DNA of 15,571 bases from CAYZDV01 sp964477275 (GTDB lineage: Bacteria; Acidobacteriota; Aminicenantia; Aminicenantales; Aminicenantaceae): assembly GCA_964477275.1 (NCBI GenBank), contig CAYZDV010000038.1, forward strand, positions 1 to 15,571, written 5' to 3'. Numbering within the stretch: position 1 is the stretch's first letter; every line of letters begins with the position of its first letter. This document shows, piece by piece, positions 1 to 7,056 of this stretch. Below the pieces are notes generated by a model that saw only the letters and a list, made by a program, of their open reading frames with translations, was not told where the DNA came from and made no database searches. The translations under genes and the position numbers were made by a program.

Positions 1-300
1 TTCGCTCCCTTCAGATTTTTAACGCCATTTCCTGGAAAGGATTTTTAATGCGTCGCCTGTTGGAGAAAAGTGATCTGGTTATACAGGTGGGTAAGCACAT
101 GATTCGGCTCATAATTCGTTCTAAGCAAGAAATAAGGGCCTAAGAGGATGAACGGGCTGTGATTGTTGAGATTCTCGATTCGACCTCTCCCCGGATTTCC
201 TCAGAAGTGGAAACACCGAGGACAACCAGGTTAGAATCTTTGTCTTTGAGATTGGCTATGCTGTTCAGAGCGCAAAGTCTTCTCTCTACTCCGCGGGGAA

Positions 301-411
301 GTGCTCATCTCTGAGGGCTTGGTGGAGAAGATCGCAGGCTGGCGCCGCTCGGGCTTTGGGGAAGATATTGACCTTGCGCAATACTCATGCTATAAACAAT
401 ATATTTGGTGA
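301..411 (+). pseudogene. Possible IS91-like transposase remnant
   Basis: This 36-codon open stretch reads GLVEKIAGWRRSGFGEDIDL near its start. That resembles the block 'L-V-x-K-(L/I)-x-x-W-R-(H/R)-(S/T)-G-F' found in IS91-type and related Y2 (HUH) transposases. It ends at a TGA at 409-411, and the flanking frames carry no further recognisable transposase sequence, so at best it is a short decayed fragment. The match is short and made by eye; chance similarity is possible. Confidence 0.3.
368..395 (+). promoter_or_regulatory. Putative sigma70 promoter of the HTH/nucleotidyltransferase pair
   Basis: A -35-like TTGACC (368-373) and a -10-like TATAAA (390-395) are separated by 16 bases. Each is one mismatch from consensus, and the expected transcript start is near 402. 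The 402-450 leader is AT-rich and has a weak inverted motif (AACTAA ... TTGGTT) that could serve autoregulation by the winged-helix protein. The promoter lies over the transposase-like remnant. Confidence 0.4.
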
Positions 412-456
412 TATAACTAAGATAATTGGTTAAAATTAGATGGAGCAAAAACTACA

Positions 457-801
457 ATGTTAAAAGCGATTTTCGGCTCTGAGATCAAAACCGTGCTCCT
501 CCTCTATATTTACACAAATGGCGAATCCTATCCGACTGAAATAGCTCGGACATTCGGGTTTTATCTCAATGCCGTGCAGAATCAACTTCTGAACATGGAG
601 AGAGACGGCCTCCTCTACAGCCGGCTCATGGGAAAAGTCAGGCTGTTCGGATTGAATCCCAGGTATCCTTTCAAAAGGGAGATCGAGGCACTTCTGGAAA
701 AAGCGCTGACCTTTATTCCGGAAGAAGAGAGGAAAATTTATGTCCGGCGACTGCGCCCGCGCAGAACAGGAAAGCCTCTCTCAACATCAAAGAAGCCATG
801 A
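457..801 (+). CDS. Winged-helix DNA-binding protein, antitoxin-like
   Basis: This 114-residue protein is built around an ArsR/MarR-like winged helix. Residues about 8-60 contain a helix-turn-helix pattern (PTEIARTFGF, then VQNQLLNMERDGLL), followed by a wing (SRLMGKVRLFGLNPRYP) and a basic C-terminal tail rich in Arg and Lys. It probably binds DNA. It overlaps the following nucleotidyltransferase gene by four bases (ATGA, 798-801), so the two are translationally coupled. Small HTH proteins paired with a nucleotidyltransferase are the standard layout of AbiE-type (type IV) toxin-antitoxin modules and related pairs, where the HTH partner represses the operon. A GGAG lies 11 bases before the ATG, which is a somewhat long spacing. 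The functional call rests on fold pattern and context only. Confidence 0.65.
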   Translation: MLKAIFGSEIKTVLLLYIYTNGESYPTEIARTFGFYLNAVQNQLLNMERDGLLYSRLMGKVRLFGLNPRYPFKREIEALLEKALTFIPEEERKIYVRRLRPRRTGKPLSTSKKP

Positions 802-1331
802 AAATTAAGGGCGTTAAGCTGCAAGATGTAGCCATCGCCGTCTCCGACTACTTGCGCAGGAACGGCATCGAGACGGTGCTCACGGGCGGTGCCTGCGTTG
901 TCATCTATACAGAAAATAAATATATCTCCTTCGATCTTGATTTTGTATTGATCTCTTCTGAAAAACAGAAAGAAGTCAGGCGGCTGCTGTTAAAAATCGG
1001 ATTCTTTGAAGAGGGGAGATACTTCAAGCACCCTGAGAGCGAGTATTTTATAGATTTTGTCCCTCCTCCGCTCTCTGTCAGCAGCGAGCCCGTCCGTTCT
1101 GTTACGGAGATAAGGAAGGGAGGCAAAACGCTGAAGCTTCTTTCTCCTACAGACTGCGTGAAAGACCGCCTGGCGGCATTTTACCACTGGCAGGACAGGC
1201 AGGCTCTCGAGCAGGCTTTAATGGTTTGCCGGGATCAGCGGGTGGATCTGAAAGAAGTCGAGCGATGGTCCCGAGCCGAAGGGATGTCTGCTCGGTACAG
1301 GATATTCTTGAAAAATCTGGAAAAATCATAA
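798..1331 (+). CDS. Nucleotidyltransferase (AbiEii/DUF6036-like), toxin-like
   Basis: This 177-residue protein has the minimal nucleotidyltransferase core. Gly30-Gly31 (LTGGA) is followed by the metal-binding Asp-x-Asp in FDLDF (Asp46, Asp48), and a further acidic residue sits in YFIDFVPPP near residue 90. The C-terminal part (SPTDCVKDRLAAFYHWQDRQ) is the typical helix following the catalytic domain in AbiEii/DUF6036-like proteins, where it carries a conserved D-R-L-x-x-x-Y-x-W-x-D. Such enzymes transfer a nucleotide to tRNA or another target, and many act as toxins or phage-defence effectors. Coupling to the upstream winged-helix gene supports a toxin-antitoxin-like module. The length fits the short members of the family. 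The target is unknown, and activity as a toxin is inferred. Confidence 0.7.
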   Translation: MKIKGVKLQDVAIAVSDYLRRNGIETVLTGGACVVIYTENKYISFDLDFVLISSEKQKEVRRLLLKIGFFEEGRYFKHPESEYFIDFVPPPLSVSSEPVRSVTEIRKGGKTLKLLSPTDCVKDRLAAFYHWQDRQALEQALMVCRDQRVDLKEVERWSRAEGMSARYRIFLKNLEKS

Positions 1332-1373
1332 AGCATGACGAGAGAAAATCCAAAAATAATCAAGGTCTGATCT

Positions 1374-1410
1374 CTGATAGGTTCTAATGCCCCCTGATAG
1401 ACTCTAAATG
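1374..1410. repeat. Imperfect tandem repeat between convergent genes
   Basis: Two near-copies of CTGATAGNNTCTAAATG lie side by side (about 1374-1389 and 1394-1410, separated by CCCC). The second runs over the stop codon of the NifK-like gene. It sits in the 72-base gap between the convergent nucleotidyltransferase and nitrogenase-like operons. I see no clear GC-rich hairpin followed by T's, so it is not an obvious terminator. Confidence 0.4.
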
Positions 1411-2777
1411 TTTTTATAACATAACTTTTTCCATGCCTCTCTCTCGTGGAACATATCCTCCATGGCCAGGCCGAGTTCTTGCAGAAGATAAAGAATCCCT
1501 TCATACCCAACATAAGGCATCGGAAGATACCTGAATGTATTGAAATAATAGCTGCTGCCAATCGCGTGGTGGGCTATACCCATACCATCAATCAGAGTCT
1601 TCTCTATCCTTGAGCCCAATACAACATCAACCTCAGCTTCCCTAACAACTCTTGCAAATTCAACATAGGGTGGGTTTACGAGGATCTTTGGAGAAATCCC
1701 GTCCTTTTCCATCGATTCTAATAGCTTTTTTGCCCCATCCACTGATTCTTTGGTAGCCGCCTGCAATGCCACAACTTCAGGATACATGGCCATATCATAA
1801 TAAAGACATCTTGCCAGGGAGGCGATAAAGTGGGAACGGCCAATAAGGGCAGCGCGCTTCTGGAGCATCAGGTTGGATTGCCATGTGTAAGAATAATTGA
1901 ATCTCAGGACATCCCTCACTTTCTCGCTTGCCTCCTGGAGAACCTTTTTTGCCTCATCTGATTTCCCGAATCTCGCTGCAACGCCATAGTACCACTCTTC
2001 CGTGTTTCTCAACCCGTAGGGCAGAGGAAGGTCTTCTCCAAAATTTGGCACTCCGAGTCTCTCTGCTTCTTTTGTGAAGAGAGGTAAATCTTCATTGGTC
2101 AGCATCAGGTTCCCCTGGGCCGCACTGAAATTTTCGATATCCCCAATCTTTGTGTTCCTGGTCAAAACACAGTTAATGTGAATTCCCAATTTATTCAACA
2201 AATCCTTTATTCCCTCAAAGTCGAATAACCAGTTCTGCGAAGACAACAGATAAGGCCCTATGAGGTTTACGCTGTCAGGTTTCTTTTGAACACCAGGCTT
2301 GGCAAACTTTGTCAGCAAGGTTTTATAGGACAGGTCATAGCCCGTGATATCCCACCCTTTGAATCCAGGTGCATCAACAGAGATCGATGGAACACCCGTC
2401 TCTTTCTCGAATGTCTTAGCAGCACCCACAATATCATCGCCTGTGATGGCTGTCGAATCCGTGTTCACTATAGCCAGAAGGGATGGCTTTCTCTTTGTAT
2501 GTTCAGATTCTAACCTGATAAACTTCAGTAACTGTCTGAGCTTATCCATACTTGTCCCCATAACCAGATTATCTTCCGTTATCCCGCTTGGTCTCATGGC
2601 AGAATAGGTACCCATAGGAGCCTGGTCTGTGCGGATATGCGTTGCGATCGTGTAACACCCAGCCGGACCGTGATAGGCTAACTCAACTCCCTCAATGCCT
2701 GAAAGGGCCAATACTGAACCAAACATCGCGCTCGGCTGATATTGGTCTGTCCATATATATGGTTTATGTGCTCGCAT
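1404..2777 (-). CDS. NifK-like (beta) subunit of a nitrogenase-like reductase
   Basis: This 457-residue member of the nitrogenase component-1 superfamily most resembles NifK/NifN/BchB-type chains. Residues 20-75 align with NifK: FGSVLALSGIEGVE, then HGPAGC (Cys41 = Azotobacter NifK Cys95), then GITEDNLVMG (NifK MTEDAAVFGG). Residues 104-116 (VNTDSTAITGDDI) match the NifK TTCMAEVIGDDL block, but Asp107 replaces Cys153. Ungapped alignment puts Ser16 at Cys70. It therefore supplies one conserved cysteine, not three, to the interface cluster. The C-terminus has MPYVGYEGILYLLQEL, a usual end of these chains. It is the last gene of the operon. Its ATG directly follows the D-like stop (TAAATG), with AAAGGAGGG upstream. 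At 457 residues it is shorter than NifK because the NifK N-terminal extension is missing. The substrate is unknown. Confidence 0.85.
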   Translation of the reverse strand: MRAHKPYIWTDQYQPSAMFGSVLALSGIEGVELAYHGPAGCYTIATHIRTDQAPMGTYSAMRPSGITEDNLVMGTSMDKLRQLLKFIRLESEHTKRKPSLLAIVNTDSTAITGDDIVGAAKTFEKETGVPSISVDAPGFKGWDITGYDLSYKTLLTKFAKPGVQKKPDSVNLIGPYLLSSQNWLFDFEGIKDLLNKLGIHINCVLTRNTKIGDIENFSAAQGNLMLTNEDLPLFTKEAERLGVPNFGEDLPLPYGLRNTEEWYYGVAARFGKSDEAKKVLQEASEKVRDVLRFNYSYTWQSNLMLQKRAALIGRSHFIASLARCLYYDMAMYPEVVALQAATKESVDGAKKLLESMEKDGISPKILVNPPYVEFARVVREAEVDVVLGSRIEKTLIDGMGIAHHAIGSSYYFNTFRYLPMPYVGYEGILYLLQELGLAMEDMFHEREAWKKLCYKNI

Positions 2778-4448
2778 TTAACCCTCCTTTTTTTCTCCAG
2801 AAATGCCTTTTTTTCCCTCGATGATTTCAGCTGGTTCAGGCACTGGCCATTTACCCAGGATCCTGCTGTACAATGACCACTTCCCCTCTCTTCTTGCGCC
2901 TTTGATGGCTAAAATCGTATCCCTCAAAAGGGCTTTTGTCCCAGAGAAAAAGATTGACCTTTGGCAGACATTCCTGCGCCTTCTGAAGTGAATCGAAGAC
3001 TGGACCTGAGCAATGTTTGATGCATCCCATCTGGGAGCCTTAGTATACCAGCCTAAATCACCATAAAGATGGAGTATTTCAGAATCTTTAACTCCAAGCC
3101 AATCGGCAACTTCGATCGGAGAGAGTTTAATAGCATGCGGGGCGGGCCACCATAAGAATTTAGGGTTGAATGGTTTCCCGGCCGCTGATGTGCTCAAATA
3201 ATACTCCACACCCTCACGCCTGCCGAGTATCTCTGAGGGCCCTATGTTGAAAAATATGATCTTCTCAGGATCAACTCCAAGCTCCAGAAACATACGAGCA
3301 TACCCCATCTGACGATTGACTGAAGTCATGGAAATCGCCGAATCCATAAGAACAGTCTTATCCTTCACAAGTTCCTTGGCCTCTTGCCACAAGGGTTCAA
3401 TACCTTCCTTCTCCCAACGTTCGTCGATATATTTCTGCGCCTCCTTTTCCTTACCAAAATGCTTGGCGAATGCCATGATGTAGTTCGTTATGGCTTCCTT
3501 ACCCAACGGATAGACATGGGGAGACCAAGGTATGCCAAATTTCTTTTCCATCTCCTCGCAGATGGGATAGGCAAGCATCGGGCAGTTGACAATATTGAAC
3601 TCAGCTTCAGGCGCCCGACGAATATCCGCAAGGGAGGACTGGGGAACTATGACATGCAGTTTCAAATCCAAAGCTTTCAGTATGCTGTTTATTTCATCAT
3701 ACGTAGAGGGAAAATTTGGCTTAAAACCATCCCTCTCTGATATGTAAGTGCCTCTGTAATCTCCGATCACATTGACAGCGCCTTTTATTTTTTGTTTTGG
3801 CTCAGGCATCAGCGCAGTCCAATATTCTCCTGTTACGAGCCTCATCATATCGCCTTCATCGATGGCCTTGAAGCCGGGTAAATCCAGATAGATAACTTCC
3901 TCGGCATATTTGAGCTCGGGTTTTACATCATCTATAATCTCCTCAATAGGCTCTCCGATCATACCCGGGCCACAGGTCGGGGCTACAAATATGACTTCAG
4001 GCTTGTGAAGCTCATCTACCTCTAAAAGAGTCTTCTTTAATTTTTCTGGTGCCCCAAGGATATTGTCTCGTTCATTCAGATCCGTGCTTGTCACAAAAGT
4101 AAAAGGATTTCCCCAGTAATAGTCTCCACCAGCCCCCACATACAAGACAAAGAAATGTCGAACGGCGGTTACACAGGATTGGGCTCCATGAATAACCAGC
4201 ACGGAATTCCTCACCCCTCCGGCTACTGTGATAGCATAATATATTGGACACCAAAGTCCGCTCCCATATCCAGGGATAACCTTATCCCACCACTCCGTTG
4301 CACTCGTATCCGCGCATTTTTCTATAATATCTTTGAAGTGAACCAACTCAAACTTCCTTTCGCTCTTCATGATGAGATAGTCTTTAGCTATTTCCCAATT
4401 CTCCCGAGACCTGTCTATTCTCTCCCACGGCATTAATTTCTCGCTCAT
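2778..4448 (-). CDS. NifD-like (alpha) catalytic subunit of a nitrogenase-like reductase
   Basis: This 556-residue NifD-type chain keeps the three P-cluster cysteines by position: Cys67 (LWCPIYYA), Cys92 (HGAQSC) and Cys159 (APTCGPGMIG). The 67-92 spacing of 25 compares with 26 in NifD. STDLNERDNILG matches NifD TSDFQEKDIVFG. Residues 284-308 (FNIVNC ... EEMEKKFGIPW) match the NifD block NLVHC ... HMEEKYGIPW, placing Cys289 at the FeMo-cofactor ligand Cys275. However, Gln191 and His195, needed for N2 reduction, align with Glu198 and Met202; Arg277 and Ser278 are also lost. No convincing His442 equivalent is seen; SIFFSG (498-503) may align there, with Arg497. The chain is longer than NifD, with a unique C-terminal tail after residue 515. 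AAAGGAGGA lies before the ATG, and 12 bases separate it from the upstream NifH-like gene. A cofactor-bearing non-N2 reductase is inferred. Confidence 0.87.
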   Translation of the reverse strand: MSEKLMPWERIDRSRENWEIAKDYLIMKSERKFELVHFKDIIEKCADTSATEWWDKVIPGYGSGLWCPIYYAITVAGGVRNSVLVIHGAQSCVTAVRHFFVLYVGAGGDYYWGNPFTFVTSTDLNERDNILGAPEKLKKTLLEVDELHKPEVIFVAPTCGPGMIGEPIEEIIDDVKPELKYAEEVIYLDLPGFKAIDEGDMMRLVTGEYWTALMPEPKQKIKGAVNVIGDYRGTYISERDGFKPNFPSTYDEINSILKALDLKLHVIVPQSSLADIRRAPEAEFNIVNCPMLAYPICEEMEKKFGIPWSPHVYPLGKEAITNYIMAFAKHFGKEKEAQKYIDERWEKEGIEPLWQEAKELVKDKTVLMDSAISMTSVNRQMGYARMFLELGVDPEKIIFFNIGPSEILGRREGVEYYLSTSAAGKPFNPKFLWWPAPHAIKLSPIEVADWLGVKDSEILHLYGDLGWYTKAPRWDASNIAQVQSSIHFRRRRNVCQRSIFFSGTKALLRDTILAIKGARREGKWSLYSRILGKWPVPEPAEIIEGKKGISGEKKEG

Positions 4449-4460
4449 AGTTCCTCCTTT

Positions 4461-5342
4461 TTATCTTTTAATATACATCTTTACGGTTTCCATAATCTCA
4501 TCCATACCGGGAAGCGGAGAGGGGATGTAGATATGCTTGTTTTCCAGCACTTTCTTCGCCAACTTACGATAAACCTCTGCTTGGTCAGAATCCGGGAATG
4601 CCTCCAAAACCGTTTTGCCCATGGCTTCGGCTTCTTGTACCTTAAGAGACCTTGGAACATGTTCTATGACAGGCACTCCAACTCTTCTTCCAAATTCCTC
4701 GACTATCTCTCTCTCATGCGGCACATTCCTTTGATTATCAATTAAGCCAGCAACTCCAAATTCTATCCCCTCGCTTATTATTCTCTCAGTAGCCTTGAGA
4801 ATCTCGTTGGTGATGTGGAGCGTCAAGGGTTCTCCACAGGTTACGATATATATTTCTTTGGCATGACCTCCTCTCATGGGCTGAGAAAAGCCTCCGCAAA
4901 CGATATCACCTAAAACATCATAAATGCCAAATGTGATACCAAATCTCTTTAAGACATTAAACTCTTCTAATAATTGTATGGCGACGAGCACCCCTCTGCC
5001 AGCACAGCCTATTCCAGGCCTTGGACCACCGGATTCGCAGCAGAGAATATCGTTGTAGCCTCTAAACATCACTTTATCCAAGATTTCCTCTGTCATTTCA
5101 ACCGGCTCCTCGGTCTCAGCATCGACCATCTTGAGCTGCTCCAGAATTGTCGGCATAATCCCCCCGCAGAGAAGAGCAACCGAGTCCCTCTTTGGGTCAC
5201 ACCCTACCTGTATCACTTTCTCCCCCAATTTTGATAATGCGACACTCAGATGGACAGATGTGATAGATTTTCCTATGCCAGCCTTGCCGTAAATGGCTAT
5301 ATTCCTCGGGACCTCATGGGATACTTCTATTTTTTCCGCCAT
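4461..5342 (-). CDS. NifH-like Fe protein, copy 1 (downstream)
   Basis: This 293-residue NifH/BchL-family ATPase would donate electrons as a homodimer with a bridging [4Fe-4S] cluster. The cluster ligands are Cys113 (GCAGRG, with the Arg modified in NifH by DraT) and Cys149 (DVLGDIVCGGF), equivalent to NifH Cys97 and Cys132. The deviant Walker A is GKAGIGKS (residues 19-26): the signature Lys20 and P-loop Lys25 are kept, but Ala replaces the usual second Gly. Switch I reads VGCDPKRDS, so both Asp residues are present. It has an N-terminal extension of about 10 residues compared with NifH. GGAGGAGGAATT precedes the ATG. It lies directly before the D-like gene, so it is the natural partner of the DK complex, though this is inferred from position. 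It is clearly different from the second copy, so this is not a recent duplication. Confidence 0.9.
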   Translation of the reverse strand: MAEKIEVSHEVPRNIAIYGKAGIGKSITSVHLSVALSKLGEKVIQVGCDPKRDSVALLCGGIMPTILEQLKMVDAETEEPVEMTEEILDKVMFRGYNDILCCESGGPRPGIGCAGRGVLVAIQLLEEFNVLKRFGITFGIYDVLGDIVCGGFSQPMRGGHAKEIYIVTCGEPLTLHITNEILKATERIISEGIEFGVAGLIDNQRNVPHEREIVEEFGRRVGVPVIEHVPRSLKVQEAEAMGKTVLEAFPDSDQAEVYRKLAKKVLENKHIYIPSPLPGMDEIMETVKMYIKR

Positions 5343-5360
5343 AATTCCTCCTCCATTTTC

Positions 5361-6209
5361 TTAGGCAAATACTTGATATTTCCTTAAAAGGCCAAGTATT
5401 ATTCCTATGCTCTCTTTAGGATCTTTTGGATCGGGATAAACACCTCTCGGCTCCATGACCATATCGGCTAACTTCATAAATTCTGAAGCGACATCCGAAT
5501 CCGGAAAATGTTCGACAACGGTGCTCTTAGATGTCTCTGCTTCCGAAACTAAATCAGAGCGGGGAATATGAGCAATCACGGGGACTCCTATCAATTTGCT
5601 GAATTCTTCAACCAATTTTTTCTCGTTGGGAATGCCTCTCATATTGTTGATAAAACCGCCGACCTTCACTTCCACACCCTTCAGCTCATTCATAATCTTG
5701 ACGGCATAACAAATATTGTTCATGGAGTAAAGAGACATCAATTCTCCACTCGTCACTATATAGACTTCACTCGCATATCCCTTCCTCATGGGCTGAGCAA
5801 AGCCGCCACAAACCACATCCGCAATAACATCGTAAACCATGAAATCCACGCCATGCTTATCGTATAATCTGTACTTTCTCAAAAGATTGAGAGCAAGGAG
5901 AACACCTCTCCCCGCACATCCTTGAGCAGGCTCAGGTCCCCCCGTTTCAGCACAGACAATACCTTTATAGCCTGTTTTAACACACTCAGAAATCGGCTCC
6001 TCGCGGCTTCCCTTCGTCCTTATTTGATCGAGAATTGTAGGATCGCACATCTTCCCTAAGATAAAATAAGTCGAGTCCGACTTTGGTGAGCATCCGACTT
6101 GCATGACTTTTCTCCCTTTCTCTGCTAAAGCCACAGAAAGGTTACTGGCCACTGTGGATTTGCCAACGCCTCCTTTTCCGTAGATTGAGATTTGTCTCAT
6201 CTCTTTCAT
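5361..6209 (-). CDS. NifH-like Fe protein, copy 2 (upstream)
   Basis: This 282-residue second NifH-family ATPase has a standard deviant Walker A, GKGGVGKST (11-19), and cluster ligands Cys98 (QGCAGRG) and Cys134 (VVCGGF). Switch I reads VGCSPKSDST: the Asp equivalent to NifH Asp39, linked to nucleotide-dependent signalling, is Ser41, while the second Asp (Asp45) remains. Switch II reads DVIADVVC, with Ala130 in place of Gly128. These switch changes suggest altered nucleotide coupling. It sits between nifB and the other NifH-like gene, with AAAGGAGGT before the ATG, a 16-base gap to nifB and an 18-base gap to copy 1. It may serve NifB/cofactor assembly or carry out a second electron-transfer step; the sequence alone cannot say which. 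It could also form a heterodimer with copy 1. Confidence 0.9.
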   Translation of the reverse strand: MKEMRQISIYGKGGVGKSTVASNLSVALAEKGRKVMQVGCSPKSDSTYFILGKMCDPTILDQIRTKGSREEPISECVKTGYKGIVCAETGGPEPAQGCAGRGVLLALNLLRKYRLYDKHGVDFMVYDVIADVVCGGFAQPMRKGYASEVYIVTSGELMSLYSMNNICYAVKIMNELKGVEVKVGGFINNMRGIPNEKKLVEEFSKLIGVPVIAHIPRSDLVSEAETSKSTVVEHFPDSDVASEFMKLADMVMEPRGVYPDPKDPKESIGIILGLLRKYQVFA

Positions 6210-6225
6210 CTCATTCTACCTCCTT

Positions 6226-7056
6226 TCATTGTGCTCCTAACATTCCCACAGCATCGGCGCGACACTGCTGACATCCCCTGAATTGTCGAATAAATAATTC
6301 ACACTGATGCTGTACGTTAAAAAGCTCATGGTTAGAGGGGGCCCTTCTGCGAGCAAATTCACCCTGAGGAATTAATTTCATGATGTTCATTATATGTGCT
6401 CCCTCCTCAGCCACTGCTTGAGCGACTTCTATGAGATGCTCATCGTTGATGCCTGGTATGAGAACAGAATTGACCTTTACCGTTATACCCTGTCGCACTG
6501 CAGCTCTTAAGCCTCCGAGCTGGTTGGCTGATAGGACCCGGAATGCAGCTTCCCCAAAAAGCCTTTCCCCCTTGTATCTTACCCAGCTGTAGATTTGGGC
6601 GCCAATACGACTATCGATGGCATTGATAGTGATGGTTAAATGACTCACTCCTACCTCAAGAAGTAAATCTAAAGAATCAGAGAGAAGAAGGCCATTTGTG
6701 CTCATACACTTAATCAGGTAAGGAAATTCATGATGGATCAATCGCATAGTCTCAAAAGTCGCTGGATTGGCTAAAGCCTCACCAGGGCCAGCCACGGCGA
6801 CAACCCGAATCCTGGGTTCTCTTGCTAAGCACTCTCCTACTCTATTTATAGATTCCTGAGGATTGATAACCCTGCTCGTAACGCCAGGCCTGCTTTCATT
6901 TGCGCAATCATGCTTTCTCACACAATATCTGCATTTGATGTTGCACCCCGGCGCAACAGGAAGATGCATACGGCCAAACCTATGGTAGGCTCCATTGTGA
7001 CCGAAACAGGGGTGCCCATAGACTTTTTGCCCGCAAGGTTTCCGAGATTTAATCAT
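6226..7056 (-). CDS. nifB: NifB, radical-SAM nitrogenase cofactor core synthase (short form)
   Basis: This 276-residue protein is highly characteristic of NifB, which fuses two [4Fe-4S] clusters with a SAM-derived carbide and sulfite-derived sulfur into the [8Fe-9S-C] L-cluster. The radical-SAM triad is Cys38-x3-Cys42-x2-Cys45. The NifB hallmarks HPCF (15-18), HRFGRMHLPVAPGCN (25-39), DCANESRPGV (50-59), AGPGEALANP (89-98), TINAID (143-148), VKVNSVLIPGIND (193-205) and GCQQCRADAVG (261-271) are all present. Cys17, Cys51, Cys262 and Cys265 match conserved positions thought to hold precursor clusters. There is no C-terminal NifX/NafY-like domain, so it is the short form known from archaea and some bacteria. 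Its ATG abuts the stop of the upstream regulator (TAAATG), and GGAG is 15 bases away, which favours translational coupling. Confidence 0.93.
   Translation of the reverse strand: MIKSRKPCGQKVYGHPCFGHNGAYHRFGRMHLPVAPGCNIKCRYCVRKHDCANESRPGVTSRVINPQESINRVGECLAREPRIRVVAVAGPGEALANPATFETMRLIHHEFPYLIKCMSTNGLLLSDSLDLLLEVGVSHLTITINAIDSRIGAQIYSWVRYKGERLFGEAAFRVLSANQLGGLRAAVRQGITVKVNSVLIPGINDEHLIEVAQAVAEEGAHIMNIMKLIPQGEFARRRAPSNHELFNVQHQCELFIRQFRGCQQCRADAVGMLGAQ

Larger units (their letters stand above)
1..456. other. Decayed intergenic region
   Basis: No intact gene is visible on either strand; all frames are broken by stops within short distances. The only recognisable coding trace is a possible transposase tail at 301-411 (listed separately). 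The right part becomes AT-rich from about 390 and holds the likely promoter of the downstream two-gene module. I see no tRNA, hairpin terminator or repeat array here. Confidence 0.6.

Noticed and set aside
3384..3740. Plus-strand 118-codon open frame inside the NifD-like gene
   Set aside because: It lies wholly within a strongly supported minus-strand gene, and its translation resembles no protein family.
1404..6209. Ordinary nitrogen-fixing nifHDK operon
   Set aside because: Two of the three NifK P-cluster cysteines are missing, the D positions for Gln191 and His195 are Glu and Met, and NifE, NifN and NifV are absent from the window.
1404..6209. Dark-operative protochlorophyllide or chlorophyllide reductase
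   Set aside because: The four-cysteine arrangement is similar, but there is a full NifB, two Fe proteins and a Cys275-like cofactor ligand, with no photosynthesis genes nearby.
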